Assembly: GCF_049723905.1 (NCBI RefSeq)
Contig: NZ_JBJKFD010000001.1
Coordinates: 1,054,001 to 1,118,000, forward strand
DNA length: 64,000 nucleotides
Direction: 5' to 3'
DNA from: G963665185 sp049723905
GTDB taxonomy: Bacteria; Desulfobacterota; Desulfovibrionia; Desulfovibrionales; Desulfovibrionaceae
The position numbers and the translations under genes are program-made. Under the pieces are notes generated by a model. It had not been told where the DNA came from. It worked only from the letters and a program-made list of their open reading frames with translations, and searched no databases. Shown here one piece after another: positions 16,624-24,953 of the stretch (position 1 is its first letter; each line of letters opens with the position of its first letter).

Positions 16624-17964
16624 TCATCCTCCCAATTGCTTGACCATTTCCTTTGCTTTGCGGTGGGGAGGATTAAGTGATGCAGCCCGTTTAAAATATT
16701 GCAACGCGGTATGATCCTTGCCTGCCCTGTGATAGATAACACCAATATTGTAACTGATTGTGCCGGACTTGCTGCCCAGGCTCTGATTCATACGCACAGC
16801 TTGGTCCATCCGCGTGGCGGCCTGGGGAAACCTTTTCCCCTCAAGGTAAGCCATGGCGATATTATAATGAAGATTTTCATCATCTGGGGCGACTGTAACC
16901 GCCTTTTCATACTCCGTGATAGCATCCTCCCATCTTCCTTGTTGGCGTAACGCGATCCCCAGGGAATTGAACGTCGCCACATCGGAGATATCCAGCATGT
17001 CTTTCTTGGCCTCAAGACTTTTCCGCAAAAACTTTTCTGCCATTTCAGGGGAGGCATTTATGCACATATCAGCAATATTTCGCGAAATGGCACTAATAGC
17101 GCCCAAGGCCTGTTTTGTGGAAACATTAACGGCTTCCTCGAACACCGCGTGGGCTTCTTCATTCTTTCCCTGTTGAATATATATGCCGCCGATGGAAATT
17201 TTACGCTCAACATTAAGCGGACTGAGTTTATCCAGCTCTTTCAGAAGCTTCAATTCGTTATCCGTATCTCCAAGCTCGCCATAAAAATCGGCCAGTTTTT
17301 TAATTGGCTCAAGATACAGTTTCGCTTCCCGTATGGCCCCTGTATACGCGGCCACGGCCTCATTATTCTGCCCCATGAACTTCAGAGCGTCACCCCGCAG
17401 CATCAGTCCAGCCGGACTACGCGGTTTCAATTCGAGAATCTTGTCGCTCAGCAGCAGAGCCTTTTCATATTCTTCCTCGAACAAAAAACGCTTGCCCTGG
17501 TCAATAAGCTTTCCCATGGCGCTGGGCGGCTGAATTGTGAAGGCAATCTTTTCCACCAGAACATTCATCGAGATCGGTTTTGTAATAAAGTTGCTCACCC
17601 CGATCTCGTGCAAAAGAATCAGGCGCTCCCGTTCAATCTCATTGGTCATGATGATGTAATTTACATTGGCTGCAGGTTCGCCAAGAAGATATTTGATCAA
17701 TTCCAAGGTGGACTCACCATGAAATTCCCGTTCAATCATGACTATAAGCTTCTGCCCACGTGCCACACCCTGCTTAACAGCAGTCATCAACTGTTTTTTG
17801 CCGTTAACCACTTCCACACAATTCTGAGGAAGCACCAGTACCTTGAAAAGGGTATTTTTAAGTATCTTGATGAAAGCCACATCAGCCGACAAGACCAGGA
17901 AAAGCCCATTATCCTGCAGAACAAAATTCCGGGCTGTTTCATCATATTTTTTATTGTGCGCCAT
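16624..17964 (-). CDS. Receiver-like domain plus TPR repeats, lacking the phospho-acceptor Asp
   Basis: A 446-residue cytoplasmic protein. Residues about 20-145 have the receiver fold pattern: strand 1 LFLVLSAD, the conserved Thr in YIIMTN and the Lys in NFITKPI. But strand 3 reads KLIVMIEREF, with Glu or Ile where the phosphorylated Asp belongs. Residues about 155-440 carry tetratricopeptide repeats (for example SPAGLMLRGDALKFMGQNNEA, YNIAMAYLEGKRFPQA, YNIGVIYHRAGKDHTA). It is probably a protein-binding scaffold whose N-terminal domain works without phosphorylation. It is transcribed alone, away from the plus-strand TPR gene at 18204, with its own terminator. Confidence 0.85.
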   Translation of the reverse strand: MAHNKKYDETARNFVLQDNGLFLVLSADVAFIKILKNTLFKVLVLPQNCVEVVNGKKQLMTAVKQGVARGQKLIVMIEREFHGESTLELIKYLLGEPAANVNYIIMTNEIERERLILLHEIGVSNFITKPISMNVLVEKIAFTIQPPSAMGKLIDQGKRFLFEEEYEKALLLSDKILELKPRSPAGLMLRGDALKFMGQNNEAVAAYTGAIREAKLYLEPIKKLADFYGELGDTDNELKLLKELDKLSPLNVERKISIGGIYIQQGKNEEAHAVFEEAVNVSTKQALGAISAISRNIADMCINASPEMAEKFLRKSLEAKKDMLDISDVATFNSLGIALRQQGRWEDAITEYEKAVTVAPDDENLHYNIAMAYLEGKRFPQAATRMDQAVRMNQSLGSKSGTISYNIGVIYHRAGKDHTALQYFKRAASLNPPHRKAKEMVKQLGG

Positions 17965-18203
17965 GATTATCCGAAGTGGTTGAAAGGTTGGACAAGGACA
18001 AAGCTGTCATCATCAACAATTATATAAGTTAAACACATAAATTCAAGATATTACTGTGCATTTACTATTGCCTGCACATCTGTCAAATTCAACAGCTGCC
18101 AGGGCAATGTAAAAGTAGTCGGTAAACTATATGCAATATAGCCGGGCATGTCATAAATTTGTTAAATTTAGTAGACTAATCATATTATTTTTATGAGGGA
18201 AAA

Positions 18204-18749
18204 ATGGCCCGCAAAACAGATATGAGCCGCCGTGACCTTCTCTTGGGGATGGTCAACAGGTTCAAGGGAACGGAAGAAAGCGCCAAAACAGTATCCGGTA
18301 TACAGCCCGACCAGCTGAACGGAGATCGTCTATTGGACGAGGGCAATTACGAACAGGCCATCTCTGCTTACCGTACCTGCCTGCAAAAGGCACCGGAACA
18401 CAGAGAGGCCCGGGCAAAATTGGGGTACTGTTTGTACAGACAGGAAAGGTATGTGCAGGCAGCCTGCGAATTCAAGAGAATTCTGGCAAAAGGAAGCCAT
18501 AATTTTTCCTCTCTGTATCTCGGTCTCTGCCATGCCCGCAAAGGGGACCTGGACAAAGCCGCTGCAGCATGGGGGAAATACTTCAATCCGGGACGACCGG
18601 AGATAATGAGGGAGATAAATGTCCAGCTTGCTCTTCTGGAAACTGGTGAGAATCTCGACCCGGCCGAAGTTGCTGAAGCCATCGACAGTGTTGCCGCAAC
18701 AGGTGGCACTCCGTTTCAGGAACATTCGGAGAAAGGAAAAAGTGTTTGA
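18204..18749 (+). CDS. Small TPR protein
   Basis: A 181-residue protein with about three TPR units between residues 35 and 135 (LNGDRLLDEGNYEQAISAY, ARAKLGYCLYRQERYVQAA, YLGLCHARKGDLDKAAAAW). The start SRRDLLLG looks like a twin-arginine motif, but no long hydrophobic stretch follows, so export is doubtful. GAGGG lies 5 bases before the ATG. It is divergent from the receiver-TPR gene across 239 AT-rich bases, and 105 bases before the 650-residue gene, with which it may form a unit. Its partner proteins are unknown. Confidence 0.8.
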   Translation: MARKTDMSRRDLLLGMVNRFKGTEESAKTVSGIQPDQLNGDRLLDEGNYEQAISAYRTCLQKAPEHREARAKLGYCLYRQERYVQAACEFKRILAKGSHNFSSLYLGLCHARKGDLDKAAAAWGKYFNPGRPEIMREINVQLALLETGENLDPAEVAEAIDSVAATGGTPFQEHSEKGKSV

Positions 18750-18854
18750 GGGATTATAATTGTGCCCACCCTTCTCTTCAAGTAAGGAGGAAAATGAGTA
18801 TTCTGGAATAGGCTGTAAGCAGTCGGTCTTTTGTGTGGAGAGGGGCAATAATAC

Positions 18855-20807
18855 ATGGATATGAAACGCTCCGACACCATTCTTATGGAATATTACGAAA
18901 ATGAGCTTTCCATTCATGGCAGGCCAAAGGCAGTGGACCGGCTAAAGCAGGTCATTGTCAAAGGAATAGATATTCTCGTCCGCAATCCGGACATGCACAA
19001 AACGGCGCGTGTACAGAATATCATGCGTTCTGTCCGGCAAGGCCGTCATAACGAAATGATAGAGGGCATGACCGCCCAGGTGCAGGACACTGCGAAAATA
19101 CGGGACGGAAGCTTCCTTCCAAGTGTACAGGTTGGAGGCAAAGAACTTTTTTTCCTTCCTGATGTAGATATTCCAAACTCGGAAGAAAACCAAAAACAAT
19201 GGCGCGCCTTTCTGCAGCGTCTCGACCCATCGGTACGTGTCGGTACAGACCCCAAGACTGGTCTGGAAGACCGCATCCCCTTTCGTGATGGTGCTTGGCT
19301 TACCGATCTCATATTCATTCCCCAGGCTGCATTCAACGTCGTCCACGACGCAACACGTGTAAACGGCGACGTCCACATTTATTCCCTGGAAGCCGCCCAA
19401 CATCCGGGCCTAAGCGTTCAGGGGAGCCTCCATATGCCCGTGGGCTTGCTCGGACTTTCCGTCTCCCCCATAAAAAAAATATCTGGCGATCTATACCTTT
19501 ACGACAATGATCAGACCACCTCCGCCCGCGACCTCACTTTCGGGCCCGAGGCGCTGATGCATTGGGGGCTGTCTTCCGACCGTCTTCTGATTCTCAACTC
19601 GGGGGCGGCCTACCTTCTGCAGCAGGAAAACGGTGAGCAGCAGGAAAACGGTCTGACGAAATTTTTCCTGGAAGAACAGTCCAGCTGCAGAATCGATGGA
19701 CGAGCCCCCCGCTTTGTATGGACCTCAAACCGCTGGCGCCAAGTGGGGGTTAACCTACCCATCGAGTTTGCCAACACCGTACGCATGAAGATTGGTCGGA
19801 TAAGAGTTCATCTGGGCTTGGCGGGCGAGTTGCTTCCCAACCATACCGACTTCAATGTCGACAATCTGGAAAAAATAAGCTGCTACCTGGAGTTGTGCAA
19901 AACAGCCACGCTTAACGGGGAAGACGCCCTGAACGCCGAAGAAAAAAGTATTGTCCATCATATTCAGGAAGACGTGAGCGCACTGGCCGACCTGTGCATG
20001 ATAGACGAAGTACCTAGCGATGAAGAAATCGCCCGGCGCAAAGGCCAGATAGACACCATACTGGACGTGTTGGACGAAAACAGACTGCGAGCTATGCAAA
20101 ACGTCTGCAAAAAGCCCCGCAACACCATTGACAGAAAAATCCTCCGAGAAGATAGCGAGTATCTCGCGGTCTTGAGCCAACGCTCCCTCAACGTGGATGA
20201 CGTATTGCGTACGGCAGGCAAGACACTTGTTTTTTTCAACAATACGTTTCTTTCCACCCGCATCCGTAAAAAAGCAGCGAGTAAAATAGCTCCCTTGCGT
20301 AACATTCTGCGAGAAATCGGAGAAAACGACAAACATGCGGACGCCTTGCTCATCGAACTGCTCAAATGGGGGCCGGACGAAATAATCCCCTATCTGCACA
20401 AGCGCCACAAAGAAAAACTTGAAACCATCAATCAATTGGAAAGCAAGATCATCAAGCTGGACAACAGCTCCCCAAAAGATGTGGTGGAGGATTTTATACG
20501 AATGGACTTTGGGGAAACGTCACCGGCGTTGGATCAAGACATTTCCTTTCTCAAGCATCTTAATGGCATATCCATGGGCAGTCTGGACCAGCTTTTCGAA
20601 CGCAGCGACGGTTCAGGTTACGAAACGGATCGACTGCGCAATGCCATGTGGGTGAATATGCGTTCCATAATGATCGACGATGTCCGCCGCAAACGTCCGG
20701 AATTCGAGAAGCTGAAGCCTTCACAGATTGTAGTTAAATTACAAGGAAAAGCCGAGACATTCGATCCCATCGTCAAGGCATTCAACTCCCTCAGTTCAGG
20801 CATCTAG
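18855..20807 (+). CDS. Unassigned 650-residue protein
   Basis: I do not recognise this protein. It has no signal peptide or membrane segment. The N-terminal third is mixed alpha/beta with GDVHIYSLEAA and GDLYLYDND, which look like beta strands. A stretch QQENGEQQENG at residues 256-266 comes from an 18-base in-frame duplication. The C-terminal half is rich in charged helices (KKAASKIAPLRNILREIGEND, KLETINQLESKIIKLD), suggesting helical-bundle or coiled-coil structure. The codon pattern and the full-length open frame support a real gene. GAGGGG lies about 10 bases before the first ATG; the ATG two codons later is also possible. The defective IS3 element lies 98 bases downstream. Confidence 0.75.
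   Translation: MDMKRSDTILMEYYENELSIHGRPKAVDRLKQVIVKGIDILVRNPDMHKTARVQNIMRSVRQGRHNEMIEGMTAQVQDTAKIRDGSFLPSVQVGGKELFFLPDVDIPNSEENQKQWRAFLQRLDPSVRVGTDPKTGLEDRIPFRDGAWLTDLIFIPQAAFNVVHDATRVNGDVHIYSLEAAQHPGLSVQGSLHMPVGLLGLSVSPIKKISGDLYLYDNDQTTSARDLTFGPEALMHWGLSSDRLLILNSGAAYLLQQENGEQQENGLTKFFLEEQSSCRIDGRAPRFVWTSNRWRQVGVNLPIEFANTVRMKIGRIRVHLGLAGELLPNHTDFNVDNLEKISCYLELCKTATLNGEDALNAEEKSIVHHIQEDVSALADLCMIDEVPSDEEIARRKGQIDTILDVLDENRLRAMQNVCKKPRNTIDRKILREDSEYLAVLSQRSLNVDDVLRTAGKTLVFFNNTFLSTRIRKKAASKIAPLRNILREIGENDKHADALLIELLKWGPDEIIPYLHKRHKEKLETINQLESKIIKLDNSSPKDVVEDFIRMDFGETSPALDQDISFLKHLNGISMGSLDQLFERSDGSGYETDRLRNAMWVNMRSIMIDDVRRKRPEFEKLKPSQIVVKLQGKAETFDPIVKAFNSLSSGI
19620..19652 (+). repeat. In-frame 18-base tandem duplication
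   Basis: CAGCAGGAAAACGGT occurs at 19620-19634 and again at 19638-19652 with GAG between, giving QQENGEQQENG. All 15 bases are identical, so the duplication looks recent. Confidence 0.85.
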
Positions 20808-20966
20808 TTGCCACCAAGGCAATTACCTTTTTACATACGGCGGAAAGCCGTTCAGCAGAGAAAAAAACTCATCAGCAGGTACAGGCCGACTATAATAGTA
20901 AGAAGTGGCCCCAGAAAACTGGACCACTCGCTAAGGTGGGCATAAACTGTCGCAAGGAGGCAGTTC

Positions 20967-21254
20967 ATGTCCCAAAAGAGAAGAAAGTTCACCGCTGAGT
21001 TCAAGGCCCGTGTTGCCCTGGATGCACTGTCCGGGGAGCACCCCTTTTCTGATCTGTCCGCCAAGTACGGCGTTCATCCAAATCAAATTTCCCAATGGAA
21101 AAAACAGGCCAAGGAAGGCATGGTAGCATCGTTCTCCGGCAAGGCTCAGTCCGATCGTCAGGACAGCGAAGCACAAATCAAGGAGCTGCACACCAAGATC
21201 GGGCAACTCACTGTGGAAAAGGATTTTTTGCAACAAGCCTTCGCCAAGATTTGA
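20967..21254 (+). CDS. IS3-family transposase OrfA
   Basis: A 95-residue helix-turn-helix protein (RRKFTAEFKARVALDAL, then KYGVHPNQISQWKK) followed by a leucine-zipper-like helix (IKELHTKIGQLTVEKDFLQQAF). This is the usual OrfA of the IS3 family, which recognises the element ends. GGAGG lies 6 bases before the ATG. OrfB lies in the -1 frame, open from 21095, as expected for a fusion made by ribosomal frameshifting; I could not fix the slip site. Confidence 0.92.
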   Translation: MSQKRRKFTAEFKARVALDALSGEHPFSDLSAKYGVHPNQISQWKKQAKEGMVASFSGKAQSDRQDSEAQIKELHTKIGQLTVEKDFLQQAFAKI

Positions 21255-21274
21255 GCTATGGACGAAGGCGACGG

Positions 21275-21963
21275 ATGGTCGACAAAGACCATCCAATGCT
21301 CAGTATCCGACGACAATGTGATCTGTTACGGCTGAGCCGATCGACGTTCTATTATCAACCGCAGGGAGTGTCGCCATGCAACTTGGCGCTTATGCGGCGT
21401 ATTGATAAGTTGTTCCTGGAGATGCCTTTTCTCGGCAGCCGTCAGATGCGGACAATGCTTCGGGACAAAGGTCATTTTGTGGGCCGTGGCCGGATACGAC
21501 GGCTGATGCGTCAAATGGGGCTGATGGCTGTGTATGCCAAGCCCCGGACAAGCACGCCTCATCCTGAACATGCGATCTATCCGTATTTGCTCCGCAACAT
21601 GCAGATTACAAAGCCCAACCAGGTGTGGTGCGCCGATATCACGTATATCCCCATGAAACGAGGCTACCTGTACCACTCGGCTGCTTCGTGACGCTGGGGT
21701 GCGGATATCTTATGAACGGACGTGGCCGCTGGATGGACAACGTAATGATAGAGCGCCTGTGGCGTTCGCTGAAATACGAGTGCGTGTATTTGCGGGAGCT
21801 GGAGACCGGGAGCGAGCTGCGACAAGCCTTGGCATGGTGGTTTGATTTTTACAACACGCGACGTCCGCACTTCGCCTTTGACGGAAAGAAACCCATGGAG
21901 ATATACCAGGGTATCAAGCCAGAGGGGGTACCCCCTCTGGTCTGTCCCAATCAGGCGGCATAA
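21275..21963 (+). pseudogene. IS3-family transposase OrfB, internally deleted and frameshifted
   Basis: The first part (21275-21691) reads as the N-terminal half of an IS3 integrase, up to WCADITYIPMKRGYLY, which holds the first Asp of the DDE triad. A short piece DAGVRIS follows in another frame (21690-21710), and then MNGRGRWMDN to the C-terminus (21712-21963) in the third frame, with the final Glu in IERLWRSLKYE. Roughly 60 codons, including the NTDQG block with the second Asp, are missing, and there is one extra base before MNGRG. The protein cannot be catalytic. Confidence 0.88.
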
Positions 21964-22236
21964 TCCATAAAAATGTCCACCTTAGTTTCGCCGCCAACTG
22001 GTCCAAACAACCGGGACCACTTCTCTTCCCGGTCTTGAGTTGAAGTTTTACCAGAAAAATCTTTTCGGCGCCCTATTGCCACGTGAAATACTCCGTTTTG
22101 ATGATGTCGCTACAATACGAAAAAACTGCATAAACTTTTCGTAAGAACATCAGCCGTACTCCCTGCCCAAAACTTGCCTGAGAAGGGACACTGCAAATAA
22201 AGTGTATCACGTATGGCACCAACAACCCAAAAGATA

Positions 22237-22629
22237 TCAACGCCGAATAATTGTAACCTTTCCTCCGGCCGTCCATTCACGAAACTTCCGCCCAAGCCAA
22301 ACTCTGAGTCTGGCGCGTGTTGCCGGAATCAGCAGAACAAATCCTATGGCATCGGTAAAAAAACCAGGGGTAAGCAGCACAAGCCCCGCCACAAGGATAA
22401 GAGCCCCCTCCAACATATCTTCTCCAGGAGGGATACCGGCCGCCAGATTGGAACGAATACGGCTGAGCACCAGGGTGCCTTGGCTCCGCGCCAGCCAGGC
22501 GCCACCAATGGCCGTTAAAATGACAATTCCAATCGTATTCAGAGCACCTATCCGTTCGCCAACAAGCACAAAAAGATAAATTTCGAGAACAGGAATAACC
22601 GAAAAAAGCAAAAACAAGCGGAATAGCAT
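22237..22629 (-). CDS. fxsA: FxsA family membrane protein
   Basis: A 130-residue inner-membrane protein with three hydrophobic segments (residues about 2-22, 28-46 and 72-100), with the family's N-terminal FRLFLLFSVIPVLEIYLF and the GLVLLTPGFFTDAIGFVLLIP block. In Escherichia coli, FxsA relieves exclusion of phage T7 by the F plasmid; its normal job is unknown. A good ribosome binding site (AGGAG, 7 bases) precedes the ATG at 22629. It stands alone, between the IS element and the phytase-like gene on the other strand. Confidence 0.9.
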   Translation of the reverse strand: MLFRLFLLFSVIPVLEIYLFVLVGERIGALNTIGIVILTAIGGAWLARSQGTLVLSRIRSNLAAGIPPGEDMLEGALILVAGLVLLTPGFFTDAIGFVLLIPATRARLRVWLGRKFREWTAGGKVTIIRR

Positions 22630-22890
22630 TATATACTCCTGGAATTTATCACTTTAAACTTTTCCCCTCGCAATACTCAACACCCACAAAATATGACGTT
22701 TGGAGCAAGTGTCAAATTTTCTCCCCAATATGGTCCAATCCCACAACGTCCATCCGCTTGTCCGGTATTCTTTTGATAAAGAAAACAAAAAAGCCACACC
22801 GTACAAATCGCTGTATGATCGTAACTCGCTCGCAACAAACTTCTTTGAATTTCTTTAGATGCTGAAGTTCATATACCACCTGGAGGAAGT

Positions 22891-24282
22891 ATGTTTCGTT
22901 TCATCTCGGCTGCCATTCTCGGCGGCATTCTCTGCGCAAGCAGTGTAAGTGCAGCACAAAATATCGATGTCCAGAAATACGACATCCAAGTCCCACAACA
23001 ATTTTTCATCAAGTACAACGGCCAATACAAGAGCTCTGTTCCAGAAGGATTTCCCATGGGAATCGGTTCGGGCATGACCTATGTGGGAAAAGCTAGCGAC
23101 GGCGCTCTTGTCTTCTACTGCATCGGTGATCGGGGCCCCAATGCCGACGTTCCCAAATTCAACGACGGAGCCGGAAAGCCGCATCCGACAAAGATGTTTC
23201 CTGCACCCGCTTTTCATCCCTCATACGGTGCCGTGCGTGTAAAGGACGGCAAGGCGGAAATCGCCAGCCTTATCCAGATAAAGGATACCAAGGGGCTCCC
23301 CATTTCAGGCCGTCCCCTTCCTACCGGAGTGGTAGGTTCCACCAATGAGATTCCCCTGTCCGACTCTCTGAACGTGTTGTCCACCGACACCGAAGGAATG
23401 GATACCGAGGGCATTGCCATCGACCGCCACAACAAACGCAACCTTTGGATTTGCGATGAATACGGTCCTTTCATAGCCCAGATCGACGGATATACCGGGC
23501 GCATCATCAAAAAATACACTCCGGGCAAAGAACTGCCAGAAATTGTAGCCAAACGCCAGCCGAACCGTGGTTTCGAGGGGATAGCGGTAACCCCGAACAA
23601 CACGGTCATTGCCGCGGTCCAAAGCATTTGTGACGTGGACGGAAAGGTTAAGAAAAGCAAGGCTGCTTTCACCCGACTGGTGGTCCTCAATCCAGACACC
23701 GGCAAAACCAAAATGCTGGCCTTCCCCCTGGAGGGTTACTACAAGTCCAACGCCGCCGCCAAAATTGGAGATCTGCACGCCATAAGCGACAACAAGCTGC
23801 TGATCATCGAACAGGGAAAGGACAAGGACAAAAAGATGCATAACAGCATCTACCTTATTGACATTTCCGATGCCACGGACCTGACTGGAAAGACCGCGCC
23901 CGACGGAAGCCCCCTGGAAACCCTGGATGGGCTCGAGGCTCTCAAGGCGCAAGGCATCCGGCCCGTTGCAAAAGTTAAGCTGCTGGACCTTCGGGATTAC
24001 GGCTGGACTCCTGGCAAGGCCGAAGGGCTTGCCTTGCTGCCCGACAGACGGACTCTTGCCGTATGTTCGGACAACGACTTCGGATTTAAGGGAGTTACCG
24101 AAAATCCTGCCCAGGATGAAAATGGCAAGCCGGTGAAAAAGGCCACCCAATATACAGTCGATGCCCAGAAGACGGTTAAATACAAGGGCAAAAAGGTGAA
24201 CACGACCTTCCCTATAGCTCTTACCGGAGAAAACGGCCAGCTCTGGCTGCTCACACTGCCCAAGACCATAGACAAATATTAG
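22891..24282 (+). CDS. Secreted esterase-like/phytase-like beta-propeller protein
   Basis: A 463-residue protein with a signal peptide (residues 1-21, cut after SVSA) and a phytase-like (esterase-like, PF13449-type) domain. Recognisable blocks are YCIGDRGPNAD, DTEGMDTEGIAID, LWICDEYGPFI and RGFEGIAVTPNN, with the repeated EG and D/E metal-site residues of this propeller. The family name reflects fold similarity; the substrate is not known and phytase activity should not be assumed. It is periplasmic in location. GGAGG lies 5 bases before the ATG, and a strong shared terminator follows 26 bases after the stop. Confidence 0.87.
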   Translation: MFRFISAAILGGILCASSVSAAQNIDVQKYDIQVPQQFFIKYNGQYKSSVPEGFPMGIGSGMTYVGKASDGALVFYCIGDRGPNADVPKFNDGAGKPHPTKMFPAPAFHPSYGAVRVKDGKAEIASLIQIKDTKGLPISGRPLPTGVVGSTNEIPLSDSLNVLSTDTEGMDTEGIAIDRHNKRNLWICDEYGPFIAQIDGYTGRIIKKYTPGKELPEIVAKRQPNRGFEGIAVTPNNTVIAAVQSICDVDGKVKKSKAAFTRLVVLNPDTGKTKMLAFPLEGYYKSNAAAKIGDLHAISDNKLLIIEQGKDKDKKMHNSIYLIDISDATDLTGKTAPDGSPLETLDGLEALKAQGIRPVAKVKLLDLRDYGWTPGKAEGLALLPDRRTLAVCSDNDFGFKGVTENPAQDENGKPVKKATQYTVDAQKTVKYKGKKVNTTFPIALTGENGQLWLLTLPKTIDKY

Positions 24283-24300
24283 CCTCCCCTTCCTCAACAA

Positions 24301-24340
24301 AAAAAAACCGCCCGGAGTTCGAGCTCCGGGCGGTTTTTTA
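24301..24340. terminator. Bidirectional terminator between the phytase-like and cyclophilin genes
   Basis: CCGCCCGGAG (24308-24317) pairs perfectly with CTCCGGGCGG (24324-24333) around a 6-base loop, with seven A before and six T after, so it can stop the convergent transcripts from both sides. Confidence 0.93.
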
Positions 24341-24380
24341 TTTTCAACTAAGCCACCCAAAAGGCGGCATAAAAACGGGG

Positions 24381-24893
24381 CTAGTCCGTTTCGAAACGAC
24401 GAGCCGAGATGATGGTAATGGGGTCTACAGGAACATCGGCATGAAAACCGAAGTTCTTGGTGCGGACTTTTTTCATTTTGTCCACGATCTCAATACCTTC
24501 AACAACCTGTCCGAACACGCAGTAGCCAAAGCCCTGTGCGGTTTCATCACGGTGATCCAAATGTGGATTATCCCTGACGTTTATAAAAAATTGGGCAGTA
24601 GCGCTGTCGACTTCCATGGTCCGGGCCATGGCCAGAGTGCCTTTCTTGTTGGACACGTCAGCGCTTGCTTCGTTCTTGATGGCAGCGCGGGTAGGCTTTT
24701 CCTTCATCATCATATCCATTCCGCCGCCCTGCACCATGAAGTTGTCGATGACACGGTGAAAAATCAGGCCGTCGTAGAACTCGTCGTCCACGTATTGCAG
24801 AAAGTTTTTCACCGTGGCCGGAGCCTTGTCCTCGAACAGCTCCACAAGGATTTCTCCCATGGAGGTTTCCAGCAGCACCATTGGGTTGCTCAT
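24381..24893 (-). CDS. Cyclophilin-type peptidylprolyl isomerase
   Basis: A 170-residue single-domain cyclophilin without a signal peptide, so cytoplasmic. It speeds cis-trans isomerisation of proline bonds. The family blocks FEDKAPATVKNFLQYV, DGLIFHRVIDNFMVQGGG (with catalytic Arg and the Gln next to it), ATAQFFINVRDNPHLD and GYCVFGQVVEG are all present. AGGAG lies about 6 bases before the ATG. It lies 60 bases downstream of typA on the same strand and may be co-transcribed with it. Confidence 0.95.
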   Translation of the reverse strand: MSNPMVLLETSMGEILVELFEDKAPATVKNFLQYVDDEFYDGLIFHRVIDNFMVQGGGMDMMMKEKPTRAAIKNEASADVSNKKGTLAMARTMEVDSATAQFFINVRDNPHLDHRDETAQGFGYCVFGQVVEGIEIVDKMKKVRTKNFGFHADVPVDPITIISARRFETD

Positions 24894-24953
24894 GTCTTCT
24901 CCTAATTTATGTTCTGTGTCCTACCTGCCTGCTGGAGGCCTGGTGTGGACGCT

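Larger units (their letters stand above)
20906..22019 (+). mobile_element. IS3-family insertion sequence, defective
   Basis: A 1.1 kb element with imperfect terminal inverted repeats: the left end TGGCCCCAGAAAACTGGACCA and the complement of the right end TGGTCCC...TTGGACCAG share the outer TGG and the TGGACCA block, and AAGGTGG recurs inside both ends. The match extends five bases outward (AGAAG on the left, CTTCT on the right), so the exact border is uncertain and no clear target duplication is seen. Inside are an intact orfA and an orfB with an internal deletion. Intact relatives of this type are about 1.3 kb. It sits between two genes and breaks neither. Confidence 0.85.
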
